NCBI GenBank assembly: GCA_024691425.1
Contig: JAILNQ010000123.1
Span: forward strand, 124,001-188,000
Direction: 5' to 3'
Source: Lachnospiraceae bacterium
GTDB taxonomy: Bacteria; Bacillota; Clostridia; Lachnospirales; Lachnospiraceae
Length of the DNA stretch: 64,000 nucleotides
Below, one piece after another: positions 43,910 through 52,212 of this stretch. Within the stretch, counting starts at the first letter, position 1; every line of letters starts with the position of its first letter. The notes under the pieces are model-generated. The model was not told the DNA's origin and searched no databases. It was given only the letters and a program-made list of their open reading frames with translations. Position numbers and translations under genes: made by a program.

Positions 43910-46075
43910 CTACAGATCCTGTCGTCTGCGCCTGTCATTGGCATCGCGATAGAATCTCTTTTTTTCTTCATACATTCTCTGATCCGCTTCCATCTTATGC
44001 GAATTATAATCCTCGTCTCCTTGCGAAGCGAACGATCCGCCCAAAGCCACGTGAATGCCCTGCTGTTCAACCATATCCCTTACTTTTTCGATGTTGCTCT
44101 CGAACGTCTCCTTATAATTCTCATAAGTGTACACAGCAAATTCATCGCCACCTAGTCGATAGACGTTATTGCGGCCAAACACTTCCGAGAGTGCGGATGC
44201 CACTTTTTTTATCATCGCATCTCCTGCTTCATGTCCTTCCTTATCGTTCACCACCTTAAGTCCGTTGACATCGCACATGATGAATCCGTACGGTCTTGAA
44301 GTATCAAGACTGTCTCTCTCATATTCACGAAGAGCCCGTCTGTTGCCAACTTCGGTAAGCCCATCATGATAACTGTAATCAACAAGGCGTCTCTGATTGT
44401 CTCTTGTTGCAACAAGCTCGGACAGGAAAAACATGAGAAGTTTTATGATCTCGGATATCTCTTCCATCATATTGACCGGCGGATTGTCTACACCGAAGAA
44501 TCCTATATATGAACCGTTAAGTATGAGCGGTCCCGTAACCAGCGTTTTAGTTCCCTGCGGTTTTAAGAGTTCATACATATTTTCACTGACTTCACGATAT
44601 TTTTCCAGGTCATATATCAGGACATGACCGCCTCTTTCATACTCCTCATACCATGTATCAATGAAGCCTGTATACTTTACTCCCTTGAGGTTATCTATCT
44701 CCGGCGTTACGCCTTCGGCACAGTATTCATACGTATTGTCAAAAGTCCCGTTGCCCATGTCTTCAAATATATATGCTCGGTCGGCGTGAAGTTCACTGCA
44801 CAGATACTCAAGTACTTTTTCGATCTTCTCGTCGGGATCCATAGAGCCCATGATGTACTGAAGCAGATGATTGACAAAACGGTCTCTTTCAAGAGACGTC
44901 TTTTCTCTTGCCCACCAGTCAAATATCTGGAAACCCATGAACAGGAAGAAACTCACAAGCCCGAACCTGAACCAGCTTCCGTGCCATATTGATCCTCTCC
45001 GGGCTACCATATACCTTCCCATATCGATAAACGATGTGGCTATGAAAATAGCCGCGCCTATGTAAAAATATTTCATATAAGAAGAAATCGATCTTCTGCG
45101 GCAGTAGCGCTCGTTGTTTATCAGCATTATGATCAGCCATATCAACTGGATGGCATATGAAAAATAGATCACCGGTACCATCCGATGCATATCAATATCA
45201 TAGGCATATCTTGCCGTAAACAGGCACATTAAACATGCAACAGTAAACACAAAAGACAGATAAGGATATATTTTCTTCTGTTGTTTTGTTTTGGAATTCA
45301 CGAAATAGATCATCGGGAAGCCTGCCAGATGAAGGATCAGATACACGATCTCCCGCGATGCATATGTAGTTCCGGTCAGAAGCTGCGGCAGACCCGTATC
45401 ACACAGGCTCCAAAATCCGAAAAGGATTGCAGAAAGGCCGAGCGCCCACAGTGAGCGCATCATGGGGTTTTTGTACGACATTACAAAAAAGAATGCAATG
45501 ATGACCACTCCGAAAATGATCATCAGAATGGACAGATTCATTCCCGTGATATTACGCCTCATAACGGCGTATCGGTACAGTTCTTCATCTCCTAGCTGAA
45601 TCTCGTTGACTAGTCCACCATGTCTGTCGTTAAAAGCCGTCTCGGCTTCTATTCGGACCACAGCGCCTTCATACTTGGTCCCCAGTCCTATCATATGATA
45701 GGAAATACCATCTCCTGTACCTGTCAGGTTTTCCATGGTATTGAAGGAATACATCTCTTTGTCATTTATATATACGGAAAAATTCAGATTGCTTGTTGAA
45801 AAATAAATTGAATCCGATTCTTCCATCTTTGAGGGCAGAGTCTTTGACGCAGTAAAACTGCCCCCGAGTTTGCCTGCGGTGATCACATTTATCTTGACTG
45901 CTTCCCCCGTATCAAGTATCCAATCACTGGAAAAATCCTGATCTGCAGCTTCCTTATCGGTATGCATGAACTCCTGCATATCGGTATAAAAACAGACATG
46001 AGCCAGCGTCAGAATAAGTATGATAAAATATACGGACACGCAGGCTTTCATCAGCTTGCCTATGTTAGATCTCAT
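43910..46075 (-). CDS. Membrane diguanylate cyclase (7TM, GAF, GGDEF)
   Basis: A 721-residue signalling protein. One helix near residues 10-28 is followed by an outside beta-rich domain (about 30-170), a block of about seven helices (175-385), a GAF domain (about 400-535, RAYIFEDMGNGTFDN through GFFGVDNPP) and a GGDEF domain (550-715). The active site is RLGGDEFAV, complete, and DYSYHDGLTEVGNRRAL is the usual start of the domain; no inhibitory RxxD site is seen directly before it. It should make c-di-GMP in response to an outside signal. It is convergent with the tRNA gene. Gene end and tRNA end lie 10 bases apart. Confidence 0.92.
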   Translation of the reverse strand: MRSNIGKLMKACVSVYFIILILTLAHVCFYTDMQEFMHTDKEAADQDFSSDWILDTGEAVKINVITAGKLGGSFTASKTLPSKMEESDSIYFSTSNLNFSVYINDKEMYSFNTMENLTGTGDGISYHMIGLGTKYEGAVVRIEAETAFNDRHGGLVNEIQLGDEELYRYAVMRRNITGMNLSILMIIFGVVIIAFFFVMSYKNPMMRSLWALGLSAILFGFWSLCDTGLPQLLTGTTYASREIVYLILHLAGFPMIYFVNSKTKQQKKIYPYLSFVFTVACLMCLFTARYAYDIDMHRMVPVIYFSYAIQLIWLIIMLINNERYCRRRSISSYMKYFYIGAAIFIATSFIDMGRYMVARRGSIWHGSWFRFGLVSFFLFMGFQIFDWWAREKTSLERDRFVNHLLQYIMGSMDPDEKIEKVLEYLCSELHADRAYIFEDMGNGTFDNTYEYCAEGVTPEIDNLKGVKYTGFIDTWYEEYERGGHVLIYDLEKYREVSENMYELLKPQGTKTLVTGPLILNGSYIGFFGVDNPPVNMMEEISEIIKLLMFFLSELVATRDNQRRLVDYSYHDGLTEVGNRRALREYERDSLDTSRPYGFIMCDVNGLKVVNDKEGHEAGDAMIKKVASALSEVFGRNNVYRLGGDEFAVYTYENYKETFESNIEKVRDMVEQQGIHVALGGSFASQGDEDYNSHKMEADQRMYEEKKRFYRDANDRRRRQDL

Positions 46076-46141
46076 AAAGCACCTCGTACGTCTTTGGGTA
46101 TTTATAATTTTACCTTGTTTTTCTCCCTAAGTCAGTATTTA

Positions 46142-46147
46142 ATTATA
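46142..46147 (-). promoter_or_regulatory. -10 box of the diguanylate cyclase gene
   Basis: A TATAAT on the minus strand about 66 bases upstream of the cyclase ATG. The best -35 (ATAACA, 16 bases upstream) is poor and lies in the end of the TetR gene. The leader also has GAGGTG directly before the ATG. Confidence 0.3.
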
Positions 46148-46165
46148 TTCTTGTGTACAGTTCTG

Positions 46166-46741
46166 TTATCGCAGATCAGAAGTTCCGGCTGGTAAATCAT
46201 ATAGCCTCTTCAGATATTTTGCTATCGTATCCTTTAAATACTCAGGATCATCCTTCATTCCCTGACGGACCCAGCATGATATGACATTCCATATCGCCCC
46301 GATATTCAGAGCGATCAGGTACTCGCTATCCAGTCCCTTAAAAAGTCCGACAAAAGGATTGTCCGCACTTACCGTTCCCGTCTTATGCAGTAAAAGGTAC
46401 TCATTCATGCAGTTAAGCACCACATGAAGCATATCGTTTTTTTCCAGGAGAATCAACATTTCCCTGTTCTTCTCGACGAATGAAAATATCGTGGAAAGAA
46501 CATCTGCACTGCCGCCATCTACGATACCGAAATAATCCTTCAGATCTTTTCTCACGATCGATAAAAGAACATCATCTTTTGACTCGAAATTTCTGTAGAA
46601 AGTCTTTCTGGCAAGTTTTGATTCGATAAGTATCTGCTTTACAGAAATATCATTGTAAGGATACTGATGCATCAGCGCAAGCAGTGCCTCCGTTATTTCT
46701 CTCTGAGACCTTAATGCTGAAGGGTTTGATGATTCTATCAT
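46166..46741 (-). CDS. TetR/AcrR-family transcriptional regulator
   Basis: A 191-residue TetR protein. HTH at residues 10-55 (REITEALLALMHQYPYNDISVKQILIESKLARKTFYRNFESKDDVL), a pattern common among clostridial TetR proteins with the C-terminal domain of the TetR_C_7/AcrR type. It is divergent from the HXXEE membrane protein gene, with a 131-base shared control region that holds TGACAC/GTGTCA-like words, so the HXXEE gene is the likely target. The ligand is unknown. Homologues are often seen beside HXXEE genes. Confidence 0.88.
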   Translation of the reverse strand: MIESSNPSALRSQREITEALLALMHQYPYNDISVKQILIESKLARKTFYRNFESKDDVLLSIVRKDLKDYFGIVDGGSADVLSTIFSFVEKNREMLILLEKNDMLHVVLNCMNEYLLLHKTGTVSADNPFVGLFKGLDSEYLIALNIGAIWNVISCWVRQGMKDDPEYLKDTIAKYLKRLYDLPAGTSDLR

Positions 46742-46758
46742 AATCTTTTTTTCCTGAA

Positions 46759-46858
46759 AGTGACACTATTTCATAAAATTGTGTATCTTCCTGCTGATGT
46801 ATTTACATCTTCGGGATTTACAGTATCATAAAATCAAAAGTGATACAAGTGTGTCAGT
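46759..46858. promoter_or_regulatory. Shared control region of the TetR and HXXEE genes
   Basis: AGTGACACT (46759-46767) next to the TetR gene and TGATACAAGTGTGTCA next to the HXXEE gene contain the related words TGACAC, GATAC and GTGTCA in opposite orientation. The 9-base word TCATAAAAT occurs twice (46771 and 46826). TTTACA (46802-46807) and TATCAT (46824-46829) with 16 bases between give a fair rightward promoter, followed by the second operator-like word. Confidence 0.35.
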
Positions 46859-46872
46859 TAAGGAGGCAGAAA

Positions 46873-47481
46873 ATGAAAGAATATCTTTTACTTTTACCGA
46901 TTATATTTATTTTTCATGACATGGAGGAAATCGTAGGATTCGGGTGGTTTTTCCGAAAAAATCAATGGCTTTTCGACCGCTATCCGACAGTGACGGCAAT
47001 GTACCGTGATTCGAATGAAACGGGCTGGAAGATAGGAGTATACGAAGAGTTCATCCCTTTTTTCGGCGTCAGCCTTCTGGCTTACTACTTTCCGGGCAAC
47101 GTCCTGTTTGCCATCTGGTACGGATTTTTCATAGATCTTGCAGCGCATTTTGTAATACATATTGCGTTCTCGATCAAGATCGGAAAATACATTCCCTCAG
47201 TGATCACGAGCATCATCTGCCTTCCAATAAGCATTCTGATACTTTTCAGATGCAGCCTTTTACTTACATTTGATGCCGCAACGGTGATTTCTGTCATTGC
47301 AGGGATACTGATAATGATCGCAAATTTTGCTTTTTTAAGGCATTTCATTCCATTCATGAGCAGAAAAATCCCCGCTCACCGGGGCTGCCCGTCAATCATT
47401 GAACAGGCTTCTTATTATGGAAATAATATTCCAGATCGAGCCCCATATCTGCCAGAAAAGGAGCAGAAGAAGTGCAGCTGA
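46873..47481 (+). CDS. HXXEE-domain membrane protein
   Basis: A 202-residue integral membrane protein with about five helices. It starts MKEYLLLLPIIFIFHDMEEIVGFGWFFR, containing the family motif H-x-x-E-E (His15 to Glu19), and has YEEFIPFF and DLAAHFVIHIAFS, two more acidic/His sites in helices. Biochemical function unknown; the motif suggests a metal or a hydrolase-like site. AAGGAGG is 7 bases upstream of the ATG, so the ORF-track start 11 codons earlier is wrong. The last 30 residues (from about CPSIIEQ) overlap the antisense 37-residue gene and look less conserved, so the end may be a recent read-through extension. Confidence 0.82.
   Translation: MKEYLLLLPIIFIFHDMEEIVGFGWFFRKNQWLFDRYPTVTAMYRDSNETGWKIGVYEEFIPFFGVSLLAYYFPGNVLFAIWYGFFIDLAAHFVIHIAFSIKIGKYIPSVITSIICLPISILILFRCSLLLTFDAATVISVIAGILIMIANFAFLRHFIPFMSRKIPAHRGCPSIIEQASYYGNNIPDRAPYLPEKEQKKCS
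47362..47385 (-). terminator. Terminator of the 37-residue peptide gene
   Basis: CCCCG-gtgag-CGGGG followed by ATTTTT on the minus strand, 7 bases after the stop of the small peptide gene. It lies inside the 3' end of the plus-strand HXXEE frame. Confidence 0.75.
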
Positions 47482-47505
47482 TGCAGCGCCTAGTACTATT
47501 TTCAT
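47392..47505 (-). CDS. Small hydrophobic peptide, 37 residues
   Basis: This gene is too short for the ORF track but has all signs of a real one: GGAGGT exactly 8 bases before the ATG, 37 codons and a GC hairpin with T run 7 bases after the stop. The peptide begins MKIVLGAASAALLLLLFWQI and ends IISIIRSLFND; residues 2-32 are one membrane-spanning stretch rich in Leu, Ile and Trp, so it is predicted to be a single-pass membrane peptide. I do not recognise a family. It could be a regulator of a membrane protein, a toxin-like peptide or a signal. It overlaps the HXXEE gene end in antisense and is about 240 bases downstream of the esterase. Confidence 0.7.
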   Translation of the reverse strand: MKIVLGAASAALLLLLFWQIWGSIWNIISIIRSLFND

Positions 47506-47509
47506 CTGA

Positions 47510-47725
47510 AATTACCTCCGATCACTGATGGACTGCGACGTGATCCTCGGCGGATATGTCGGTGCATATCTTGAGCCGTATCTCGATGAGATAAAAAGAA
47601 GGGCGCTCAGGATCAATACTTTTGATTCCGACGCCGACTTCATCAAACTGTGTTCATATAAGAGCGAATCAATAGCGGCAGGTGCCGCGCTTTACTACAT
47701 TTCCCAGTTCATCAACACGATCTGA
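47510..47725 (+). pseudogene. C-terminal remnant of a ROK-family regulator/kinase
   Basis: A 65-residue frame (ATG at 47528) reads DCDVILGGYVGAYLEPYLDEIKRRA and SESIAAGAALYYISQFINTI. These match the last part of ROK proteins (the LGG-x-V/I-G segment and the final helix region with A-A-x-G-A-A). The DNA-binding and sugar-binding domains are missing; an in-frame stop lies 18 bases before the ATG, and the start of the small peptide gene is directly beside the break. It is probably the stump of an old NagC/XylR-type sugar regulator gene, lost by deletion. Confidence 0.75.
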
Positions 47726-47744
47726 GACTATTCTCCGTTGATCT

Positions 47745-48575
47745 TCATAACTGTTCTATCCAGGTAAAGAACTTATCAAGTCCTTTGTTCTCCTGACGTG
47801 TCTCTAAAAAGCATCCTGCGGTATACCATGAATGCGTGTCCTTCTTGTCGGTCACGCTATAGATCTCGCATGCGTTTCCTGCCTCTTCGGCTTTTTTCGC
47901 AAACTCCTCTGCGCACGAATAATTAAGAATACCGTCATGCCTGCTCTGTATAAGAATGGCAGGGATATGATTCTTCGATATCAGATTTACGGGTTCGCCG
48001 CATTTTCTGTCATAATCCTTGCTGAACAGCTGATTCAGAAGGAGCCGAAGCGTAAGGGTTGAATTATTGAAACTGTAAGGTCCGCCGAATCCGGCAAATC
48101 CTATGATACCCGAAATGTCCACGCCGTACTTTTCCTGATCGCCGGCACTGTAGCACAGTATCGATGTGAGATGCGCACCCGCGGAAGGCCCTGACACAAC
48201 GATCTTCGATGTATCGATCCCTTTTTCCCTGAGATAACCTATCGCGGCATTATAACATCTGCACACATCCTCGATCTGGCACGGATACTTGTTTTTGGGC
48301 GACAGACGGTAACCGCCTGAGATCACGCGATACCCTTCCCCCGCGATCGCCTGCCCGACATAGTCGAAATAATCCGGATCTCCGGCATTCCATCCTCCGC
48401 CGTGCACCCAGAAAATAACTTTCGATCTGACCGCATTTTCGGGCTCATAGTACAGAAAATACTGGTCCTTGTCCGATCCGTATGATACGCGTTCAGGTGT
48501 ATATTTTTTCTCCGCCTTTGACAGTCTTTTGAAAAGTCCGAAATAGCTGAAGCTTTCACGCAGAAAATCTTTCAT
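47745..48575 (-). CDS. Alpha/beta-hydrolase esterase
   Basis: A 276-residue alpha/beta hydrolase of the BD-FAE/lipase-esterase type. The oxyanion motif is FWVHGGGWNAGD, the nucleophile elbow is VSGPSAGAH (Ser in PSAGA), the acid Asp is in QSRHDGILN, and the His is in DTHSWYT. It has no signal peptide. Such enzymes remove acetyl or feruloyl groups from sugars or hydrolyse small esters; in this plant-sugar context a carbohydrate esterase is plausible but not proven. It follows the TIGR01212 radical SAM gene by 18 bases. GAGGG precedes the ATG. Confidence 0.88.
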   Translation of the reverse strand: MKDFLRESFSYFGLFKRLSKAEKKYTPERVSYGSDKDQYFLYYEPENAVRSKVIFWVHGGGWNAGDPDYFDYVGQAIAGEGYRVISGGYRLSPKNKYPCQIEDVCRCYNAAIGYLREKGIDTSKIVVSGPSAGAHLTSILCYSAGDQEKYGVDISGIIGFAGFGGPYSFNNSTLTLRLLLNQLFSKDYDRKCGEPVNLISKNHIPAILIQSRHDGILNYSCAEEFAKKAEEAGNACEIYSVTDKKDTHSWYTAGCFLETRQENKGLDKFFTWIEQL

Positions 48576-48593
48576 TTTATTCCCTCTTAGCTT

Positions 48594-49484
48594 TTATCTG
48601 TCATTCATCCCGAGCACACGGTTCATATAATTCATGACCTTCTTCTTGTCAGCGCTCCACTCGGGTGCAATGAGTATCTTCTTGTCTCCGTCTCCCGTAA
48701 GCCTGTGTATGACTATATCTTCCGGCAGAACATCCAGGCATTTTTTCACGATATCCGCGTACTGCTGAAGCGAAAGACATTCAAACTTTCCCGCTGCGTA
48801 TTCATCCGCAAGATCCGTGCCGGCAAGCACATGGAGCAGCTGCAGCTTTATGCCCGATACGCCGCTTTTACCGACATATCTTGCAGTCTCCAGCATATCC
48901 TCTTCAGTCTCGCCCGGAAGACCTAGTATGACATGAACGATAGTCTCTATGCCTCTTCCGGAGAGCTTTTCCACCGCTCCATCATATGTTTTCAGCCGAT
49001 ATCCGCGGCGTATGTATGAAGCGGTCCGCTCGTGCACAGTCTGAAGCCCGAGCTCAACCCAGACAGGCTTTATCTCGTTCATCTCAGTCAAAAGATCCAG
49101 AACGTCATCGCCGAGACAGTCCGGCCTTGTGGCAACGGACAGCACCTCTACGCCCGGATACCCGATCGCCTGAGTGTACAGCTCTCTGAGTCTTTCCGCC
49201 GGTGCATACGTATTAGTGAACGCCTGGAAGTATGCGATGTATCCGCAGTCCTGCTTCGGAAGCTTGGATTCTATCCTTTTCTTTCCTTCGTCTAGCTGCT
49301 CTCTTACGGAAGCATCTGCATCACCTGCAAAATCACCGGATCCTCTTCCTGAACAGAAAATGCACCCTCTGTCACCGACGGTACCATCCCTGTTTGGACA
49401 CGAAAATCCGGCATTTATTGCTATCTTATAAAGTTTTTTTCCGTACTTTTGCCTTACGTACTCATTTACGGTCCGCTGCTTCAT
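48594..49484 (-). CDS. YhcC-type (TIGR01212) radical SAM protein
   Basis: A 296-residue radical SAM protein of the TIGR01212/YhcC family. The cluster region is AGFSCPNRDGTVGDRGCIFCSGRGSG, with the widely spaced first Cys and then CIFC (residues near 29, 41, 44), typical of this family. YFQAFTNTYAP and LGLQTVHERTASYIRRGY are further marks. The family is related to the Elp3 radical SAM domain; its substrate is not known. No clear ribosome site is visible; it starts 10 bases after the DUF6171-like gene stop, so it is likely coupled. Confidence 0.92.
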   Translation of the reverse strand: MKQRTVNEYVRQKYGKKLYKIAINAGFSCPNRDGTVGDRGCIFCSGRGSGDFAGDADASVREQLDEGKKRIESKLPKQDCGYIAYFQAFTNTYAPAERLRELYTQAIGYPGVEVLSVATRPDCLGDDVLDLLTEMNEIKPVWVELGLQTVHERTASYIRRGYRLKTYDGAVEKLSGRGIETIVHVILGLPGETEEDMLETARYVGKSGVSGIKLQLLHVLAGTDLADEYAAGKFECLSLQQYADIVKKCLDVLPEDIVIHRLTGDGDKKILIAPEWSADKKKVMNYMNRVLGMNDR

Positions 49485-49493
49485 TGCATGCTT

Positions 49494-49745
49494 TTACCAT
49501 TTCCTGTACGGGCATTTCCCGGTCTTTGCCGCCGCACGAAGTTCCACGTAGCATCCGCAGGCTCCGCATGTTCCCTCGTTCAGATAGTCGCAGCCCCTGC
49601 ATACCTCAAGCCGGGCTTCGTACTCTTCTGACGGAACCTTCATGCTGTCATCAAGCCTGTCGACTGCCGCCCTCACATCTGCAAGGAGCTTTTCGTTATC
49701 GAGCTCGGCAAGCAGGCATTTTCTGCACTTCCTCGGCCCTTCCAT
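49494..49745 (-). CDS. DUF6171-like small cysteine-rich protein
   Basis: An 83-residue protein with eight cysteines: CRKCLL near the N-terminus and CRGCDYLNEGTCGACGCYVE then GKCPY in the C-terminal half. It probably binds zinc or an iron-sulfur cluster. It corresponds to a small family found in clostridia (DUF6171, as I recall); function unknown. The ATG directly abuts the stop of the GH51 gene, and the radical SAM gene follows after 10 bases. Confidence 0.75.
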   Translation of the reverse strand: MEGPRKCRKCLLAELDNEKLLADVRAAVDRLDDSMKVPSEEYEARLEVCRGCDYLNEGTCGACGCYVELRAAAKTGKCPYRKW

Positions 49746-51251
49746 TTATCTGATGCGAAGAAGCGCCACGCTGTTCTTCGGAAGATTGAACTTGATCTTT
49801 CTTCCGTCTGCCGTATAGTCCGTAAACTTCTTTTCCGTCACGCACTCCGGATCATCGAACGTATTGTGTCCGGACATCTTTCCTGTAAGGATCGATGCCT
49901 CGACTTCTTTAGCTTCCTTCTCTGACAGAACGATCTCAACAGGAGCATCTTCTGAAACTGAAAGATTGCCGACGGTAACGTTTATGCATCCGTCAGAGCT
50001 TACAGAAACGGATTCTGAGAGCATTGCGACTTTCGCTTCGTCGCTTCCGATCTCCTTGTTGCCGTCAATGAAGCTCGCTACAAGATCCGCATCCTGATGA
50101 TGCCTGTACATATGGAATATATGATACGTCGGCGTCTTTATCATCTTCTCTCCCTCGGTGAGTATGACCGACTGGAGAACGTTCACCATCTGAGCTATGC
50201 AGGCAAGTTTGACCCTGTCGCATTTCTTGTTGAATATGTTGAGAGTCACGCATGCTACGAGAGCATCTCTTATCGTGTTCTGCTGATAGAGGAATCCGGG
50301 ATTCGTTCCCGGCTCGACATCGAACCAGCATCCCCATTCATCAACCGACATACCGATCTCTTTCTTCGGGTCGTACTGATCCATGATGGCGAAATGCTTG
50401 TTGAGCAGATCCTCCATCCTTATCGCTTTCTTGAGAGTTGTGTACCACTCGTCCTCGGTAAAGTCAGTCGCGCTGCCTTTATGCTCCCATACTCCGGGAA
50501 CCGTATAATAGTGCAGGCTGAGCTCGTCCATATAACCGTGGTTCTCCGGCTTGTGCGGGCTTGCAAAACACGTTTCGAGCACCTTCTTGGTCCAGTTGAT
50601 ATCCTCTGTATCGGCTCCGCCGCATATCTTCTTGATCGGAGCGCTGTTATCGTAATGCCTTATGTATGTCTGATAACGCCTGTAGAGATTCGCATAGTAT
50701 TCAGGCGTCATGTTTCCGCCGCATCCCCAGTTCTCGTTTCCGACTCCGAAATAGTCTATCTTCCAGGGCTTTTCGCGTCCGTTCGCCTTACGCAGATCAG
50801 CCATCGGAGACACTCCGTCAAAAGTCATGTACTCGACCCATTCGCTCATCTCCTGGACAGTTCCGCTTCCGACGTTTCCGTTGACGTACGTCTTGCATCC
50901 GAGCTGCTCGCAAAGTTCGAAGAACTCGTGAGTACCGAAGCTGTTGTCTTCAACAACTCCGCCCCAGTGAGTGTTTATCATCTTCTTGCGATTCTCCTTA
51001 GGCCCAATGCCATCCTTCCAGTGATATTCATCGGCAAAGCATCCGCCGGGCCAGCGCAGAAGCGGTATCTGCATCTCCTTCAGAGCTTCGACCACATCCT
51101 TCCTCATGCCGTTGACATTCGGAATCTCAGAATCCTCTCCGACATACAGTCCTTCATATATGCACCTTCCGAGATGCTCAGAAAAATGTCCGTAAATCTC
51201 AGGATTGATGTGTCCCCTTTTCTCGTTTTCGTTGATATACAGTTTTGCCAT
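49746..51251 (-). CDS. GH51 alpha-L-arabinofuranosidase
   Basis: A 501-residue cytoplasmic GH51 enzyme, standard length. N-terminal [24 protein letters not shown] and [18 protein letters not shown] are characteristic. Acid/base: Glu173 in [11 protein letters not shown]; nucleophile: Glu305 in [12 protein letters not shown]-terminal beta-sandwich follows (about 390-501). It removes terminal alpha-L-arabinofuranose from arabino-oligosaccharides or arabinoxylan. AAGGAGG lies 6 bases before the ATG. It follows the LRR gene by 118 bases without a terminator and may be on the same transcript as the VWA-AAA-LRR trio. Confidence 0.96.
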   Translation of the reverse strand: MAKLYINENEKRGHINPEIYGHFSEHLGRCIYEGLYVGEDSEIPNVNGMRKDVVEALKEMQIPLLRWPGGCFADEYHWKDGIGPKENRKKMINTHWGGVVEDNSFGTHEFFELCEQLGCKTYVNGNVGSGTVQEMSEWVEYMTFDGVSPMADLRKANGREKPWKIDYFGVGNENWGCGGNMTPEYYANLYRRYQTYIRHYDNSAPIKKICGGADTEDINWTKKVLETCFASPHKPENHGYMDELSLHYYTVPGVWEHKGSATDFTEDEWYTTLKKAIRMEDLLNKHFAIMDQYDPKKEIGMSVDEWGCWFDVEPGTNPGFLYQQNTIRDALVACVTLNIFNKKCDRVKLACIAQMVNVLQSVILTEGEKMIKTPTYHIFHMYRHHQDADLVASFIDGNKEIGSDEAKVAMLSESVSVSSDGCINVTVGNLSVSEDAPVEIVLSEKEAKEVEASILTGKMSGHNTFDDPECVTEKKFTDYTADGRKIKFNLPKNSVALLRIR

Positions 51252-51267
51252 AAAGCCTCCTTAGATT

Positions 51268-51369
51268 TCAAACATCAAAATGATCCGACCACAAAAGTTC
51301 TACCGTATCATCACTATTGTAAATGTCCGCATATTCATTATCAAGCAGCTGATCCAATATATCGTAATT
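51268..51369 (-). other. Open in-frame extension behind the LRR gene stop
   Basis: Directly after the TGA of the LRR gene the same frame stays open for 33 codons, reading NYDILDQLLDNEYADIYNSD and so on, ending at a second TGA (51268). The composition (acidic, aromatic, few rare residues) looks like coding sequence. It may be the old C-terminus cut off by a stop mutation. Otherwise this spacer holds only the GH51 ribosome site. Confidence 0.4.
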
Positions 51370-52212
51370 TCAGAGCATAAGGCTGTCGGCCCCGCCTCCT
51401 GTGCCTCCTGCTTCCTTTATCAGGAACGACCGCGCGTACACATCCTTTGCCGGAACTGCGCTTATCATCTCGCTGAGCATCTGCCTGTCGGGTTTTACTG
51501 TATCAAGATATATCCTCAGATATGGCAGAATGTTCTCATCCTCTTCAAATATCGAATAGAACGCCGCACCTGATGCCTCGCCGAACCTGTTCGCGATCAG
51601 ATGGTTTTTTATGGCATTTTCCGTGCTTTCTGTAAGGAATGTGCTGTTTGACAGCCGGATATAGCAGAGACTGCATTTTCTGAATTCCTCTTTCTGGACA
51701 TAATCTCCCGTCTCTCCCGGAAGCTCTCCGTCCACCGAACCTATCCCGTCATAGGATATATCCTCTTCCCCGCACAGTGCCGCGCTCATCCGCACCTCGG
51801 AATCATCGCTTGCAAGCACCGACTGAAAAACTATGTCCCACTTTTCATACCAGCTCTTCTGCCCGACATCATCGCTCCTAAGAAGATGATCGTACGGAAG
51901 CTTATTCGCGCACAGGGCATGAAGCCTTGCAGTTACGCTGTCGCTGTCCGCAAACTCTATAAGCTTCAGGTTTTCGCAGCCCGCGAAAACATCCCTTCCG
52001 AAAAGACCCGGGCGGAAAGGCCCTGCAAACTTTACCGCCCGCAGATTCGAGCATTTTGCAAAAGCCCAGTCGCCGATACGCTCTATTGACCGCGGTAGCA
52101 TGACCTGTCTTATCTGCTTTGATGACAGAAACGCTTTGCTGTCGATACTTGTGAGCTCTCTTTTGGAAAGATCCAGTATTCCGTCTATTATTTCATATCC
52201 GTTAACATTCAT
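51370..52212 (-). CDS. BspA-like leucine-rich repeat protein of the VWA/AAA trio
   Basis: A 280-residue protein. Residues 5-95 form about three LRR_5 (BspA/TpLRR) repeats: LDLSKRELTSIDSKAFLSSKQIRQVMLPRSIERIGDWAFAKCSNLRAVKF. The following 180 residues, with several Cys (CGEEDIS, CSLCYI), have no family that I recognise. No signal peptide is seen, so it acts in the cytoplasm. The ATG at 52212 overlaps the AAA stop by one base (TGATG), so it is translationally coupled to the AAA ATPase. A target-recognition or adaptor role in the trio is an inference. The frame continues after the stop codon. Confidence 0.75.
   Translation of the reverse strand: MNVNGYEIIDGILDLSKRELTSIDSKAFLSSKQIRQVMLPRSIERIGDWAFAKCSNLRAVKFAGPFRPGLFGRDVFAGCENLKLIEFADSDSVTARLHALCANKLPYDHLLRSDDVGQKSWYEKWDIVFQSVLASDDSEVRMSAALCGEEDISYDGIGSVDGELPGETGDYVQKEEFRKCSLCYIRLSNSTFLTESTENAIKNHLIANRFGEASGAAFYSIFEEDENILPYLRIYLDTVKPDRQMLSEMISAVPAKDVYARSFLIKEAGGTGGGADSLML

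Noticed and set aside
47528-47725. Independent small gene of 65 residues
   Set aside because: It matches only the C-terminal end of ROK proteins and has no ribosome site of its own; the GGAGGT nearby serves the opposite strand.
50097-51380. 427-residue plus-strand ORF
   Set aside because: It lies opposite the GH51 gene, which has both catalytic Glu motifs. The antisense frame shows no family motif and no ribosome site; it is a shadow frame.
51268-52212. Selenocysteine or recoded TGA in the LRR gene
   Set aside because: No selenocysteine-type context or SECIS hairpin is apparent and TGA ends many genes in this window; nonsense mutation or a chance open frame is simpler.
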